From Treponema sp. UBA4873 (GTDB taxonomy: Bacteria > Spirochaetota > Spirochaetia > Treponematales > Treponemataceae), in the NCBI GenBank assembly GCA_002399405.1, contig DHDP01000012.1:214611-278610 (forward strand): a stretch of 64,000 nt of DNA, given 5' to 3'. A program made the position numbers and the translations under genes. A model generated the notes under the pieces. The model ran no database searches, was not told where the DNA came from, and saw nothing but the letters and a program-made list of their open reading frames with translations. Below are positions 50,932-58,905 of this stretch, in pieces. The stretch's first letter is position 1. Each line of letters begins with the position of its first letter.

Positions 50932-51591
50932 ATGAATTATCAGGAATATCAGGAAGTCACCAACCGCTGGGGACAGCTGTGGATATGGAGCGCGGCGTGC
51001 ATCATATTGTTTGTGCCCGCCGCAATCTGTCTCAAATACGACGCATGGCCGCAGTTCGGCTCGGTGCTTAAAGGGCTGCTCGGAGTGGCGCCGATTTACT
51101 GGACTGTCGGATTCATCGAAGTCGTTACGTTCACACCCATGCTCGGAACTGCCGGTACATATCTGAGCTTTGTGACAGGCAACGTTTCCGCTCTGAAAGT
51201 ACCGGCAGCGCTCAACGCAATGGAAAGCGCCGGCTGCAAACCGGGGACCGAAGAGGGTGAAATCGTTTCGACAATTGCGATTGCAACGGCATCAATCGTC
51301 ACGACCATAATTATTGCGCTCGGCGTGCTGCTGTTTGCGCGGCTGACACCGGTCATCAATTCGCCGGTGCTCAAACCGGCGTTCGACAACATACTGCCGG
51401 CGCTGTTCGGCGGACTCGGCGTCGTCTATGTGAGCAGGAACTGGAAAATTTCCATCGTACCTATGGCGGTTATGATTGTATTGTTCATTCTTGTTCCGTC
51501 GCTCGGCAGTTCCGTCGGCGTACTCGTGCCGGCAGGCATCGTCCTTGCGCTCGGAGCTTCCCGCATCATGTATAAAAAAGGATGGCTGTAA
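50932..51591 (+). CDS. Integral membrane protein, partner of the DUF5058-like protein
   Basis: 219 residues from ATG 50932, which has AAGGAGAA before it. Four to five membrane segments, with FTPMLGTAGTYLSFVTGNVSALKVPAALNAMESAGCKPGTEEGE in a loop and long Ile/Val-rich helices at the C-terminus. No family name that I trust. Position between the DUF5058-like and M20 genes, with a 1 bp gap after it, suggests one complex with the former. Function unknown. Confidence 0.7.
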   Translation: MNYQEYQEVTNRWGQLWIWSAACIILFVPAAICLKYDAWPQFGSVLKGLLGVAPIYWTVGFIEVVTFTPMLGTAGTYLSFVTGNVSALKVPAALNAMESAGCKPGTEEGEIVSTIAIATASIVTTIIIALGVLLFARLTPVINSPVLKPAFDNILPALFGGLGVVYVSRNWKISIVPMAVMIVLFILVPSLGSSVGVLVPAGIVLALGASRIMYKKGWL

Positions 51592-51592
51592 A

Positions 51593-52954
51593 ATGATTCG
51601 ATTCGACGAAACTAAAATCACGAATGATATGCAGGATATTATCCGCTGCAGAACCGTGTCGAACAGGGACGAATCGCTTGTGGACCGGGGTGAATTTATT
51701 AAATTGTACGCGCTGCTTGAAGAACGTTTCCCCTCGCTGTATGCGGCATGCAGTCCGGAACACATCGGAAAAACGGGACTTGTGTTCCGTATTCCGGGAA
51801 ACGATGCACGGGAATCGCAGGGCGGAGCGCCGCAGCCGGAGAAAAACAGTGTGTGTAAATGTGCGGTGCTCATGGCGCATTACGACGTCGTGCCGGTCGT
51901 CGAAGAGGAATGGACGAAGCCGCCGTTCGATGCGGTTATCGAGGACGGCGTCATGTGGGGCCGCGGTACGCTCGACACGAAAGGAACTTTCTGCGCAATA
52001 CTCGAATCCGTCGACGCAGGGCTCGCCGCAGGCTGGAAGCCGCAGCACGATATGTACCTTTCCTTTTCGGGAGAAGAAGAAATAGACGGAAACTCGTGCG
52101 CTGATATAGTCTCCCGGTTTGAAAAGCAGGGCGTTCACCCCGATTTCGTTCTCGACGAAGGCGGCGCTATTGTCGAAAAGGCATTTCCCGGCGTTCAGGG
52201 ACGCTGTGCCATGATAGGCATTGCGGAAAAAGGCAGCGTAAATATCAACTGCTCCACGGAGAGCACCGGAGGACACGCGTCGGCTCCGCCCGCTCATTCG
52301 GCGGCGGGGTACATTGCGATGGCGGCGCAGGCGCTCGAAAATCATCCGTACCGCACGCAGTTCACGCGTCCTGTAAAGGAAATGCTCGGCGTGCTCGCTC
52401 CGAAAAAGAAGCTGCTGTTCGCAGCGGCGTTCAGACTGTTCGGACGGAAAATCGGCGGCGAAGTGAACGCAATGATGCATACGACGTGCGCAGTCACGCG
52501 CCTTGAGGGAAGCGGAGCGTACAACGTTCTTCCGCATACGGCATCGCTCGGCATGAACGTGCGTCTGCTCGGGACGGACACAATCGACTCAATGCTCGCA
52601 CATATGAAAAAATCGGTAAAAAGCGTCGAACGCAGAAACGGAGTGCATTTCACATTCACTGTGGTGAACGGAATGAATCCGTCAATCGTTTCCGACACAG
52701 ACTGTCCTCAATGGGACAGCCTGAAAAGCATTATCCGCAAAACGTGGCCTGATGTTATCGTGAGCCCGTATCTTATGATGGCCTGCAGCGATTCGCGCCA
52801 CTACTGCCGCATTACCGACAAGGTATACCGCTTTTCCGCCATGTATATGTCGAAGGAAGACCGCGGGCTCATCCACGGCAGCAACGAACGGATAAAACTT
52901 TCGACGCTGTTCGAAACTGTGCGTTTTTACTGTAATCTGCTCGAAACGCTTTAA
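51593..52954 (+). CDS. M20 family metallopeptidase, carboxypeptidase S/PM20D1-like
   Basis: 453 residues from ATG 51593. Zinc peptidase with CAVLMAHYDVVPVVEEEW, DGVMWGRGTLDTKG and the catalytic glutamate loop SFSGEEEIDGNS; further ligands appear in DEGGAIVEK and the C-terminal MACSDSRHY. It is close to the carboxypeptidase S/PM20D1 subgroup, which acts on peptides or N-acyl amino acids; ArgE and DapE are more distant. It is the last gene of the three-gene unit with two membrane proteins, so it probably handles what they import. AAGGA lies about 10 nt before the start. Confidence 0.9.
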   Translation: MIRFDETKITNDMQDIIRCRTVSNRDESLVDRGEFIKLYALLEERFPSLYAACSPEHIGKTGLVFRIPGNDARESQGGAPQPEKNSVCKCAVLMAHYDVVPVVEEEWTKPPFDAVIEDGVMWGRGTLDTKGTFCAILESVDAGLAAGWKPQHDMYLSFSGEEEIDGNSCADIVSRFEKQGVHPDFVLDEGGAIVEKAFPGVQGRCAMIGIAEKGSVNINCSTESTGGHASAPPAHSAAGYIAMAAQALENHPYRTQFTRPVKEMLGVLAPKKKLLFAAAFRLFGRKIGGEVNAMMHTTCAVTRLEGSGAYNVLPHTASLGMNVRLLGTDTIDSMLAHMKKSVKSVERRNGVHFTFTVVNGMNPSIVSDTDCPQWDSLKSIIRKTWPDVIVSPYLMMACSDSRHYCRITDKVYRFSAMYMSKEDRGLIHGSNERIKLSTLFETVRFYCNLLETL

Positions 52955-53010
52955 AAAAGAAAACCTCCCGTACACAGCAGGAACAATCAGGTTCCTTACG
53001 TACGGAAGGT
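52952..53010 (-). terminator. Terminator for the XRE gene, possibly two-way
   Basis: An outer stem ACCT-CCGTAC / GTACGG-AGGT (one mismatch) encloses an inner AGGAAC / GTTCCT hairpin. On the minus strand it is followed by a T-rich tail, TTTTCTTTTTT. The M20 gene ends on the other side. Confidence 0.75.
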
Positions 53011-53020
53011 ATTCCGTTCA

Positions 53021-53263
53021 TCATTCCACCCCGATTACGATGATTTTTTCAATCGGTGTATCGAACATCCGTGCCAGCACCACAAATTCGTCTACGGTCG
53101 GGAGGCTTTTGCCCCACTGCCACTTGTAAACTGCCTGCGGACTTTCAAAATTGAACAAAGACTGCATCTCCTTTACGGAAACGCCGGCATGTTCACGCAG
53201 CCGCTTTATATTGGCACCGGTCGCTTTTGTATCTATAACAGGGTATGAATATTTCTTGTTCAT
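53021..53263 (-). CDS. Small XRE-family helix-turn-helix regulator
   Basis: 80 residues from ATG 53263, with GGAGG 7 nt upstream. Nearly the whole protein is one HTH domain: GANIKRLREHAGVSVKEMQSLFNFESPQAVYKWQWGKSLPTVDEFVVLARMF. There is no sensor or dimerisation domain. It resembles antitoxin or stand-alone repressor types. Two short ORFs precede it in overlap. Confidence 0.88.
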   Translation of the reverse strand: MNKKYSYPVIDTKATGANIKRLREHAGVSVKEMQSLFNFESPQAVYKWQWGKSLPTVDEFVVLARMFDTPIEKIIVIGVE

Positions 53264-53420
53264 GTGTAAACCTCCAGGAAAAAATACGCGGACTGACATT
53301 CTGCATCGGATATGATGCAGCTGAATAAGAATAGCCGTATGCCGTTCCTACCCGTACCAGTTTCTGTCTTGCAGCTACAAGTCCCAGTTGATTCATAATG
53401 TTGTTGGTAAATTTAAGCAT
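53193..53420 (-). CDS. Short ORF overlapping the XRE gene
   Basis: 75 codons in another frame. Its last 71 bp overlap the XRE gene. The ATG has GGAGG 8 nt upstream, stronger than many real genes here. The peptide (MLKFTNNIMNQLGLVAARQKLVRV...) has a Lys/Arg-containing amphipathic start and then a Tyr/Ser-rich part, with no known domain. It may be a translated leader or a small protein in its own right. The tail that overlaps the XRE gene may be accidental. Confidence 0.45.
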   Translation of the reverse strand: MLKFTNNIMNQLGLVAARQKLVRVGTAYGYSYSAASYPMQNVSPRIFSWRFTHEQEIFIPCYRYKSDRCQYKAAA

Positions 53421-53499
53421 GTTTCTTGTCCTCCAAAACAGAATATATCAGCGCACGACGTGCTCTGATTTCCGCGAGATCCTCCAAAAAGGCCCGCAT
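53413..53499 (-). CDS. 28-codon ORF upstream of the XRE regulator
   Basis: MRAFLEDLAEIRARRALIYS and eight more residues; highly helical and charged. It ends in an 8 bp overlap with the next ATG. The next ORF's ribosome-binding site lies within it, so translation could be coupled. Too short for statistical support. Confidence 0.4.
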   Translation of the reverse strand: MRAFLEDLAEIRARRALIYSVLEDKKHA

Positions 53500-53523
53500 G
53501 AAAATATTGTTATTGTAATCTTA

Positions 53524-53552
53524 TTTATATCACAGTAATTTCCGTTTGTCAC
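53524..53552 (-). promoter_or_regulatory. Promoter of the short-ORF/XRE unit
   Basis: GTGACA (53547-53552), 17 bp spacer, TATAAA (53524-53529), about 24 bp before the 28-codon ORF. The stretch 53264-53653 otherwise contains just the two short ORFs and the start region of the kinase gene. Confidence 0.6.
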
Positions 53553-53653
53553 GCAGAGAAATATCAGAAAGATTAAACTTTTAAGTCAATCAGTACGAGC
53601 AATGGAAAAAATGGACGGCGGCCGGAAACTCGTATATACTGTATTGGTAAAAA

Positions 53654-54967
53654 ATGACAGAAAATATAAAAAGACCGGAAGATGTCAGATTTTACTGGGG
53701 AAAGTGTCTTCCCGGCGTACTCATATTTATTATGTTGTCCTCCGCGTATATCAACTTTATCCGAGAATACGGATTTTCCGCCGCTCATTCTCCGGGTAAC
53801 GTTCAACAGAGGGCGACTGCCTCTTATTTTTACATTGATTTCTATGTTTTTTCCGTCATATTTGCCGTCAGTACGTTTCTTATCCTGTTCAATGAAAATT
53901 TCTATATCCGTTTTCTTTTTTTCTTTGCAGGCACAGCATCGGGAACGCTGCTTGCCTACACGTCCGGTGATTTATTCACGATAAAACTTTTCATTTTCTG
54001 CAGCTGGCTTGTCGCCTTATGTACGGCGCTGCGCAGCTGGTACAACGTCTTTCTTTCAGTGGTAAGCAGCGTCTGTTTTATAATTGCCCAGTATCATCCG
54101 GGCGTGCTGGGAATTATCGATTCTGTATCTCAGATTTTTGTGCCACGAAAGGAAGATACGATTACACTCGCGGTGTACTGTCTTCTTGCGAGTCTCATCT
54201 CGTGTATCTATAAATTCGCTGTGCTTCAATGGTCCGAAAGCGTCGAAGCCGCGCAGCACATAAACATGGTCATGTCGCAGATGACTATATTCAATCAGAA
54301 ACTGCAGAACGTTGCGAAAACCCGGGGAGAAGAATCCGCAAAACAGGAACGCATGCGCATCACGCGCGACATGCACGACAGCTGCGGATATGTTTTCGTA
54401 AACATCATCGCACTCATGGACGCAGCTGAAAGTCGTCCGGAGATGACGCACGAACAGACGGAAGAAACACTTATGACGGTGCGTAATCTCGCCGCTAACG
54501 GACTGCAGGAAACACGGAAAACACTTCATGCAATCCGCGACATGCAGAATCCCATTGAAAACAGTATAGACGCGATTTACGATATCAAGAAACTGTTCGA
54601 GCAGGTTACCGGTATTCGGGTAACGGTCGACTCCGGTAATATCAGGCACGATTACGGGCGCACTATCGATTCCATTCTTATACGGACGATGCAGGAAGCG
54701 CTTACAAATGCAATACGCCACGGACGGGCAGAGCATATATTCGTCACTTTCTGGGACGAAAACAATACGCTCACCATGTCGGTCAAAGACGACGGTATCG
54801 GGTCGAAGCAGATTATTAAGGGAATCGGGCTTGCCGGAATGGAAGAGCGTCTTGCGAAGGCCTGCGGTGTTCTTGAAGTGGAATCGCCGAAAGAAGGTGG
54901 ATTCAAACTGTCAATCCATATTCCGCTCACCGGACACGAGGGAGAAAACAAAAATGAAGAAAGTTAA
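53654..54967 (+). CDS. Membrane sensor histidine kinase, NarL-type (HisKA_3)
   Basis: 437 residues. Six or so membrane segments (about 15-200), then a coiled linker and the HisKA_3 dimerisation helix with the phospho-His in RITRDMHDSCGYVFVN. The ATPase part has N box EALTNAIRHG, and G boxes DDGIGSK and GIGLAGMEERL. It phosphorylates the response regulator encoded next, whose start it overlaps by 14 bp. No extracytoplasmic sensing domain of note, so it may sense through the membrane. Convergent with the second ABC operon, which it could control (inference). Confidence 0.93.
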   Translation: MTENIKRPEDVRFYWGKCLPGVLIFIMLSSAYINFIREYGFSAAHSPGNVQQRATASYFYIDFYVFSVIFAVSTFLILFNENFYIRFLFFFAGTASGTLLAYTSGDLFTIKLFIFCSWLVALCTALRSWYNVFLSVVSSVCFIIAQYHPGVLGIIDSVSQIFVPRKEDTITLAVYCLLASLISCIYKFAVLQWSESVEAAQHINMVMSQMTIFNQKLQNVAKTRGEESAKQERMRITRDMHDSCGYVFVNIIALMDAAESRPEMTHEQTEETLMTVRNLAANGLQETRKTLHAIRDMQNPIENSIDAIYDIKKLFEQVTGIRVTVDSGNIRHDYGRTIDSILIRTMQEALTNAIRHGRAEHIFVTFWDENNTLTMSVKDDGIGSKQIIKGIGLAGMEERLAKACGVLEVESPKEGGFKLSIHIPLTGHEGENKNEES

Positions 54968-55619
54968 AATACTGCTTGTCGACGATCAGAGTCTGTTCGC
55001 GCAGAGTCTGCAGACATTTCTGAACAACTACGCACCGGATATGACCGTGCTCGGAATAGCATCGAACGGACAGGAAGCGTGCGATTTCGTCGCGGGAAAC
55101 ACACCCGACGTCATTCTTATGGACGTGCGCATGCCCGTTATGGACGGAGTCGAAGCGGTAAAGCATATAAAATCGTCGTTTCCGCTTGTAAAAATAATCA
55201 TGCTTTCGACATACGACGAGGACGAGTTCGTTCGGAACGCGATCCTTGCGGGAGCGTCCGGTTATCTGCTCAAGGATATTTCGCCTACGGAATTAATAAT
55301 TTCAATCCGCGCGCTGAATTCGGGAAGCATACAGATATCGCCGTCGCTCGCGCAGAAGCTCATACAAAACACGTACGTCGAGGACAAACCCGTTAGTAAT
55401 ACAGAACCGTCGGATAGTCTGGAATGGCTTAAGACGCTGACAAAACGCGAAAGAGAGATTTTTGCGCTTATTGCCACAGGACACGACAATGACGAGATTG
55501 CAGACGCGCTCGGACTTGCGGTTCAGACTGTCAGGAATCAGGTAAGCACGATTTATTCAAAGCTCGACGTAAAAGACAGATTTGAAATAATAAAACTCGC
55601 GAATAAGATAAAACAGTAA
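54954..55619 (+). CDS. NarL/LuxR-type response regulator
   Basis: 221 residues from ATG 54954, with GAGGGAG upstream, inside the end of the kinase gene. Receiver domain (1-120): acidic pair DD at 10-11, phospho-acceptor Asp57 in VILMDVRMPVMDG, and Lys in GYLLKDISP. The LuxR-type helix-turn-helix (about 155-215) reads LTKREREIFALIATGHDNDEIADALGLAVQTVRNQVSTIYSKLDVKDR. DNA target unknown; nearby promoters at 58789 and 58846 are candidates. Confidence 0.94.
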   Translation: MKKVKILLVDDQSLFAQSLQTFLNNYAPDMTVLGIASNGQEACDFVAGNTPDVILMDVRMPVMDGVEAVKHIKSSFPLVKIIMLSTYDEDEFVRNAILAGASGYLLKDISPTELIISIRALNSGSIQISPSLAQKLIQNTYVEDKPVSNTEPSDSLEWLKTLTKREREIFALIATGHDNDEIADALGLAVQTVRNQVSTIYSKLDVKDRFEIIKLANKIKQ

Positions 55620-55625
55620 AAATAA

Positions 55626-55654
55626 CTGCCGCCGGGAAGCGCGTCCGACGGCAG
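55626..55654 (-). terminator. Terminator of the second ABC operon
   Basis: CTGCCG / CGGCAG stem with a mismatch and a further CGG/CCG pair inside; on the minus strand TTATTTTTA follows. It lies between the convergent response regulator and permease genes. Confidence 0.6.
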
Positions 55655-55670
55655 ACGGAACATATCCGCA

Positions 55671-56489
55671 TTATTTTACGGAACCGACGACGCCTTCGAC
55701 GAATCGTTTCTGCTGAGTAAAGAACAGGATAACAGTCGGAAGCGTCATGATTGAAACGCACAGCATGAGAAGGCCGTAGTCCGTCGTATACCCGGCCGTA
55801 AGACCAGTCACAAGCAGCGGCAGCGTCTGCATCTTCTGGCTCTGCATGACGATGAGCGGCCACATGTAGCTGTTCCACGTATTCATGAACGTGACGATAG
55901 ATGCGGCTGCAAACGTGGGCGCCATAATCGGCACGTACACACGCGCGTAAATCTCAAACTCGTTAAGTCCGTCGACGCGCGCGGCCTGTATCGTTTCAAC
56001 CGGGAAAGCTATGGAGTTCTGACGGAAAAAGTAGATGAGAAACGCCGTGGAAACTGACGGCAGAATGAATCCGAACGTCGTGTCGAGCAGATGCAGCGTG
56101 CTGAACATTTTAAATAACGGCACCATAATCGAAGCAAAGGGAATCATCATGGAAAGCAGCAATATGTTCATCATCGTGTCTTTCTGCCTGTCGCGGTATA
56201 CCTGAAATCCGTACCCCGCGAGCGAGCAGACAAAAATGCTCAGTGCAGTGCCGATGATTGTCGTTCGCAGCGAATTCCAGAAAGCCCGGCCCATATTCAC
56301 GGTCGCAAGCATCGTTTTTATATTTTCAATCAGATATGCACCGATCGTCAATTTTCCGCGGATAACATCAGAGCTTTCGTTCGTCGCGGCAACGAGCATC
56401 CAGTAAAACGGGAAGATCGAAAGCAGGCAGACGATTATTAAAAATATATACTCGAGTGCGACAGATGTTACGTTTCCTTTTGATTTCAT
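55671..56489 (-). CDS. ABC sugar transporter permease, MalG/LacG type
   Basis: 272 residues with six membrane segments and the EAA loop FEIYARVYVPIMAPTFAAASIVTFMNTWN. The first residues (MKSKGNVTSVALEYIFLIIVCLLSIFPFYWMLVAATNES) are typical of the MalG side of CUT1 importers. ATG 56489 overlaps the preceding permease stop by 4 bp, and AGGAG lies upstream. The EAA region has Leu-Asn-Glu-Phe (DGLNEFEIYARV) preceding it. Paired permease and binding protein are adjacent; an ATPase subunit is not. Confidence 0.92.
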   Translation of the reverse strand: MKSKGNVTSVALEYIFLIIVCLLSIFPFYWMLVAATNESSDVIRGKLTIGAYLIENIKTMLATVNMGRAFWNSLRTTIIGTALSIFVCSLAGYGFQVYRDRQKDTMMNILLLSMMIPFASIMVPLFKMFSTLHLLDTTFGFILPSVSTAFLIYFFRQNSIAFPVETIQAARVDGLNEFEIYARVYVPIMAPTFAAASIVTFMNTWNSYMWPLIVMQSQKMQTLPLLVTGLTAGYTTDYGLLMLCVSIMTLPTVILFFTQQKRFVEGVVGSVK

Positions 56490-57370
56490 TGTTTTTTATC
56501 TCCTACTTTGATCTGGATGAACGACAGAATCGCCACCATAATAAGAATCATATACGATACCGCCGCTGCATATCCGAACTGAGGATTGTAGACGAACGAC
56601 AGCTTGTAGATGTACTGTGATATAGTGAGCGTCTCGTTTCCCGGACCGCCGCCGGTGATATTCTGAACTTCGTCGAAAAGCTGGAGTGTCCCGTTGGTGG
56701 ACATAACGGCAGTCAGTAAAATTACGGGTTTCAAAAGCGGCAGCGTTATTCTGAAGAAGGACTGAACGGGACTCGCCCCGTCTATGCGGGCGGCTTCATA
56801 TACGCTCGTTTCGATATTCTGAAGACCGGCAAGAAAAAACACCGTGTTGTACCCGGTCCAGCGCCATGTTATTGTAATAATTATTATGATTTTCGCCCAG
56901 ACAGGATCCTGCAGCCAGTTTTTCGGTTCGGAAAGAACGCCGAGCGACAAAAGCCACGTATTAACAAGACCGTCGAGCGCGAAGAGCGATTTGAAAATCA
57001 ACGCGGATGAAACGAGCGCCGTCGCGCACGGAAGAAACACCATCGTTCTGAATAATCCTTTACACCTCAGCTTCCTGTCGTTGAGAATCGAAGCGAGTAT
57101 AAGAGCCAGAAACAGCATAATCGGTACCTGAAAAATAAGATAGATAAACACATTTCGTACCGAGGCAAGAAATTTCTCATCCTGAAACAGGCGGATATAA
57201 TTGCGCAAGCCTGAAAAATGCAGATTATTCGCCAGACCGGACTGGAGCGAAAGAAAGAATGCCCTCACCATCGGATAGAAGCTCAGTATAAAAATCAGCA
57301 TAGCGGCCGGCATTACAAAACGCCATCCAGCATTTTTATATTTCATTTCAAGTGTCTTTTTTCCTGCCAT
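56486..57370 (-). CDS. ABC sugar transporter permease, MalF/LacF type
   Basis: 294 residues from ATG 57370, chosen because GGAG stands 6 nt before; a GTG four codons earlier is the alternative. Six membrane segments and EAA loop SVYEAARIDGASPVQSFFRITLPLLKP. It should form the channel with the next gene's product. A 9 bp hairpin (57388-57408) separates it from the binding-protein gene. Likely cargo is a galactoside, judging by the divergent beta-galactosidase. Confidence 0.92.
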   Translation of the reverse strand: MAGKKTLEMKYKNAGWRFVMPAAMLIFILSFYPMVRAFFLSLQSGLANNLHFSGLRNYIRLFQDEKFLASVRNVFIYLIFQVPIMLFLALILASILNDRKLRCKGLFRTMVFLPCATALVSSALIFKSLFALDGLVNTWLLSLGVLSEPKNWLQDPVWAKIIIIITITWRWTGYNTVFFLAGLQNIETSVYEAARIDGASPVQSFFRITLPLLKPVILLTAVMSTNGTLQLFDEVQNITGGGPGNETLTISQYIYKLSFVYNPQFGYAAAVSYMILIMVAILSFIQIKVGDKKQ

Positions 57371-57387
57371 ACTATTCTCCACTAATA

Positions 57388-57408
57388 GCCGGGCTTTTTA
57401 AGCCCGGC
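57388..57408 (-). promoter_or_regulatory. Hairpin between binding-protein and permease genes
   Basis: GCCGGGCTT and AAGCCCGGC form a perfect 9 bp stem with a 3 nt loop, 32 bp after the binding-protein stop. No U-run follows. Same position in the operon as the hairpin at 6343. Confidence 0.8.
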
Positions 57409-57440
57409 CTGTATTTTACGCAGCAACTCTGCCGGCGTTA

Positions 57441-58736
57441 TCAAAGGCCCATCTGGAATTCTACGTTTTTCTGCGCCTCTTTCAACGCATCGTCGATGCT
57501 TGTTCCGGCTATGATTTTTGTCATAGCAACTCCGACCGCATCGCGGGCTTCGTAGTTGAACACGCCGTATTTAACCTGCGGAATGTGTTTTGAATATTCG
57601 ACTATATCGATATAAATCTTCTGATTTCCGAAAAAAGCAACAGGCTGTTTGTATGCATCCGCATCTGCCGCGGGAGCCCACGTCGCAATCGCTCCCGACG
57701 AAGGAAGAATCGTATTATACAGTTCTTTGCTGCCCGCGAAAGTTTTGTTAAGAAAATCCGTCGCAACATCGGGATTTTTCGAGTTGGCCATGACCATCCA
57801 GCTTGAACCGCCCTGATTCGAATAATTAACCGCGTTCTTTACGTTGCTCAGTTTCGGAGTATTAACAATTGTCCAGTCTCCGGCCTGTTCCTTTACGGCG
57901 CTGATTGAACCGACAAGCCAGCATCCGTTGATTGCGGACGCGACCGTGCCGTTGTTTATGCTGGCAATATATGCGTTCCAGTCGGTAACGGTAAGGCAGA
58001 CGCCGGTTTTTATCATTTCCGCATAAATTGAAACGGCCTTTTTCAGAACGTCGTTGTTTGAGAGATACGGATTTCCGTCCTGATCGAACATCCACGTGCC
58101 CGCGCTTTGAAGCATGATCATGATGAGGTCAGGTTCGTTTCCGACATATGAGATGAGGGCTGTGCCCGTCTTTGCCTTTACGATTTTTCCCAGCTCAAGG
58201 AAGCGGTCCCACGTAATGTTGTTGAAATCTTCAACCTTAAGACCGGCTTTTTCTATAATGTCCCGGCGGAGAAACGTACAAGTCGCGCCGTTGTCGAACG
58301 GAACACTGTAGTTCTTTTTATTAATTTCTCCGTATCCGACTTTGAACTGAGCGAACTTCGAAAGATCGACCTTCCCGTTTACCGGAAGGAATGCTTTCGG
58401 ATAGTTCATCAGATTCTTCTGGATTGCGTTATCCTGACAAAGTATAATGTCGGGAAGAGAGTCAGTCCTGTTGGCGCTCAGCGAGGTGATAAGTTTCTGC
58501 TGCAGATCGGCCCACGGTGTTTCGACGACGTTGATTTTCACATTCGGTTTCGTACGATTGTAGACTTTTGCCGCTTCGTTCATCGCATAAATATTGAATG
58601 TCGGATCCCAGCACCATACTGTAAGCGTTACAGGTGCATTCGGATCGGTCTTCGCCGTCTTTTTGGTGCCCCATGCAAAAAGCGTGCTGCTGCATGCAAG
58701 CAGAGCAATCATCCCTACTACTACAGTTCTTTTCAT
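57441..58736 (-). CDS. ABC transporter sugar-binding protein, LacE-like
   Basis: 431 residues with a signal peptide (MKRTVVVGMIALLACSSTLFA). The mature start VTLTVWCWDPTFNIYAMNEAAKVYNRTKPNVKINVVETPWADLQQKL is typical of family 1 sugar-binding proteins, and SSWMVMANSKNPDVATDFLNKTF is the conserved C-terminal lobe. It probably delivers a galactoside to the two permeases. A strong AGGAGG lies upstream. The leader contains a 6 bp hairpin (AGGCTG/CAGCCT). The gene is divergent from the beta-galactosidase gene, sharing a 169 bp control region. Confidence 0.93.
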   Translation of the reverse strand: MKRTVVVGMIALLACSSTLFAWGTKKTAKTDPNAPVTLTVWCWDPTFNIYAMNEAAKVYNRTKPNVKINVVETPWADLQQKLITSLSANRTDSLPDIILCQDNAIQKNLMNYPKAFLPVNGKVDLSKFAQFKVGYGEINKKNYSVPFDNGATCTFLRRDIIEKAGLKVEDFNNITWDRFLELGKIVKAKTGTALISYVGNEPDLIMIMLQSAGTWMFDQDGNPYLSNNDVLKKAVSIYAEMIKTGVCLTVTDWNAYIASINNGTVASAINGCWLVGSISAVKEQAGDWTIVNTPKLSNVKNAVNYSNQGGSSWMVMANSKNPDVATDFLNKTFAGSKELYNTILPSSGAIATWAPAADADAYKQPVAFFGNQKIYIDIVEYSKHIPQVKYGVFNYEARDAVGVAMTKIIAGTSIDDALKEAQKNVEFQMGL

Positions 58737-58788
58737 TTTTCCTCCTACAGGCTGTCCGGAACTAAAAGGCAGCCTCTTGTTATTAAAA

Positions 58789-58816
58789 AGTATAAATCAT
58801 CCGTGCCGGAACGAAA
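58789..58816 (-). promoter_or_regulatory. Promoter of the second ABC operon
   Basis: TTTCGT (58811-58816), 16 bp spacer, TATACT (58789-58794). The -35 box is weak, in line with an activator-dependent promoter. Confidence 0.55.
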
Positions 58817-58821
58817 GAGAT

Positions 58822-58839
58822 AAAAATACTAGTATTTTT
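58822..58839. promoter_or_regulatory. Perfect 18 bp palindrome between divergent sugar genes
   Basis: AAAAATACT joined to its own complement AGTATTTTT. It lies just upstream of the -35 boxes of both divergent promoters, a position suited to an activator or a shared repressor. The nearby response regulator or an unlinked factor may bind it. Confidence 0.6.
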
Positions 58840-58845
58840 GTACTA

Positions 58846-58873
58846 TTTACTACTTCCCCTTTTGTTGTATAGT
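58846..58873 (+). promoter_or_regulatory. Beta-galactosidase promoter
   Basis: TTTACT (58846-58851), 16 bp spacer, TATAGT (58868-58873), giving a leader of about 26 nt that includes GGAG before the ATG. Confidence 0.6.
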
Positions 58874-58905
58874 GGGAATCATCACATCGATTAATGGAGT
58901 TCTGT

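Noticed and set aside
53193..53263. XRE gene starting further upstream at 53299
   Set aside because: The extra twelve residues overlap the ribosome-binding site (GGAGG) of the ATG at 53263 and no site precedes 53299.
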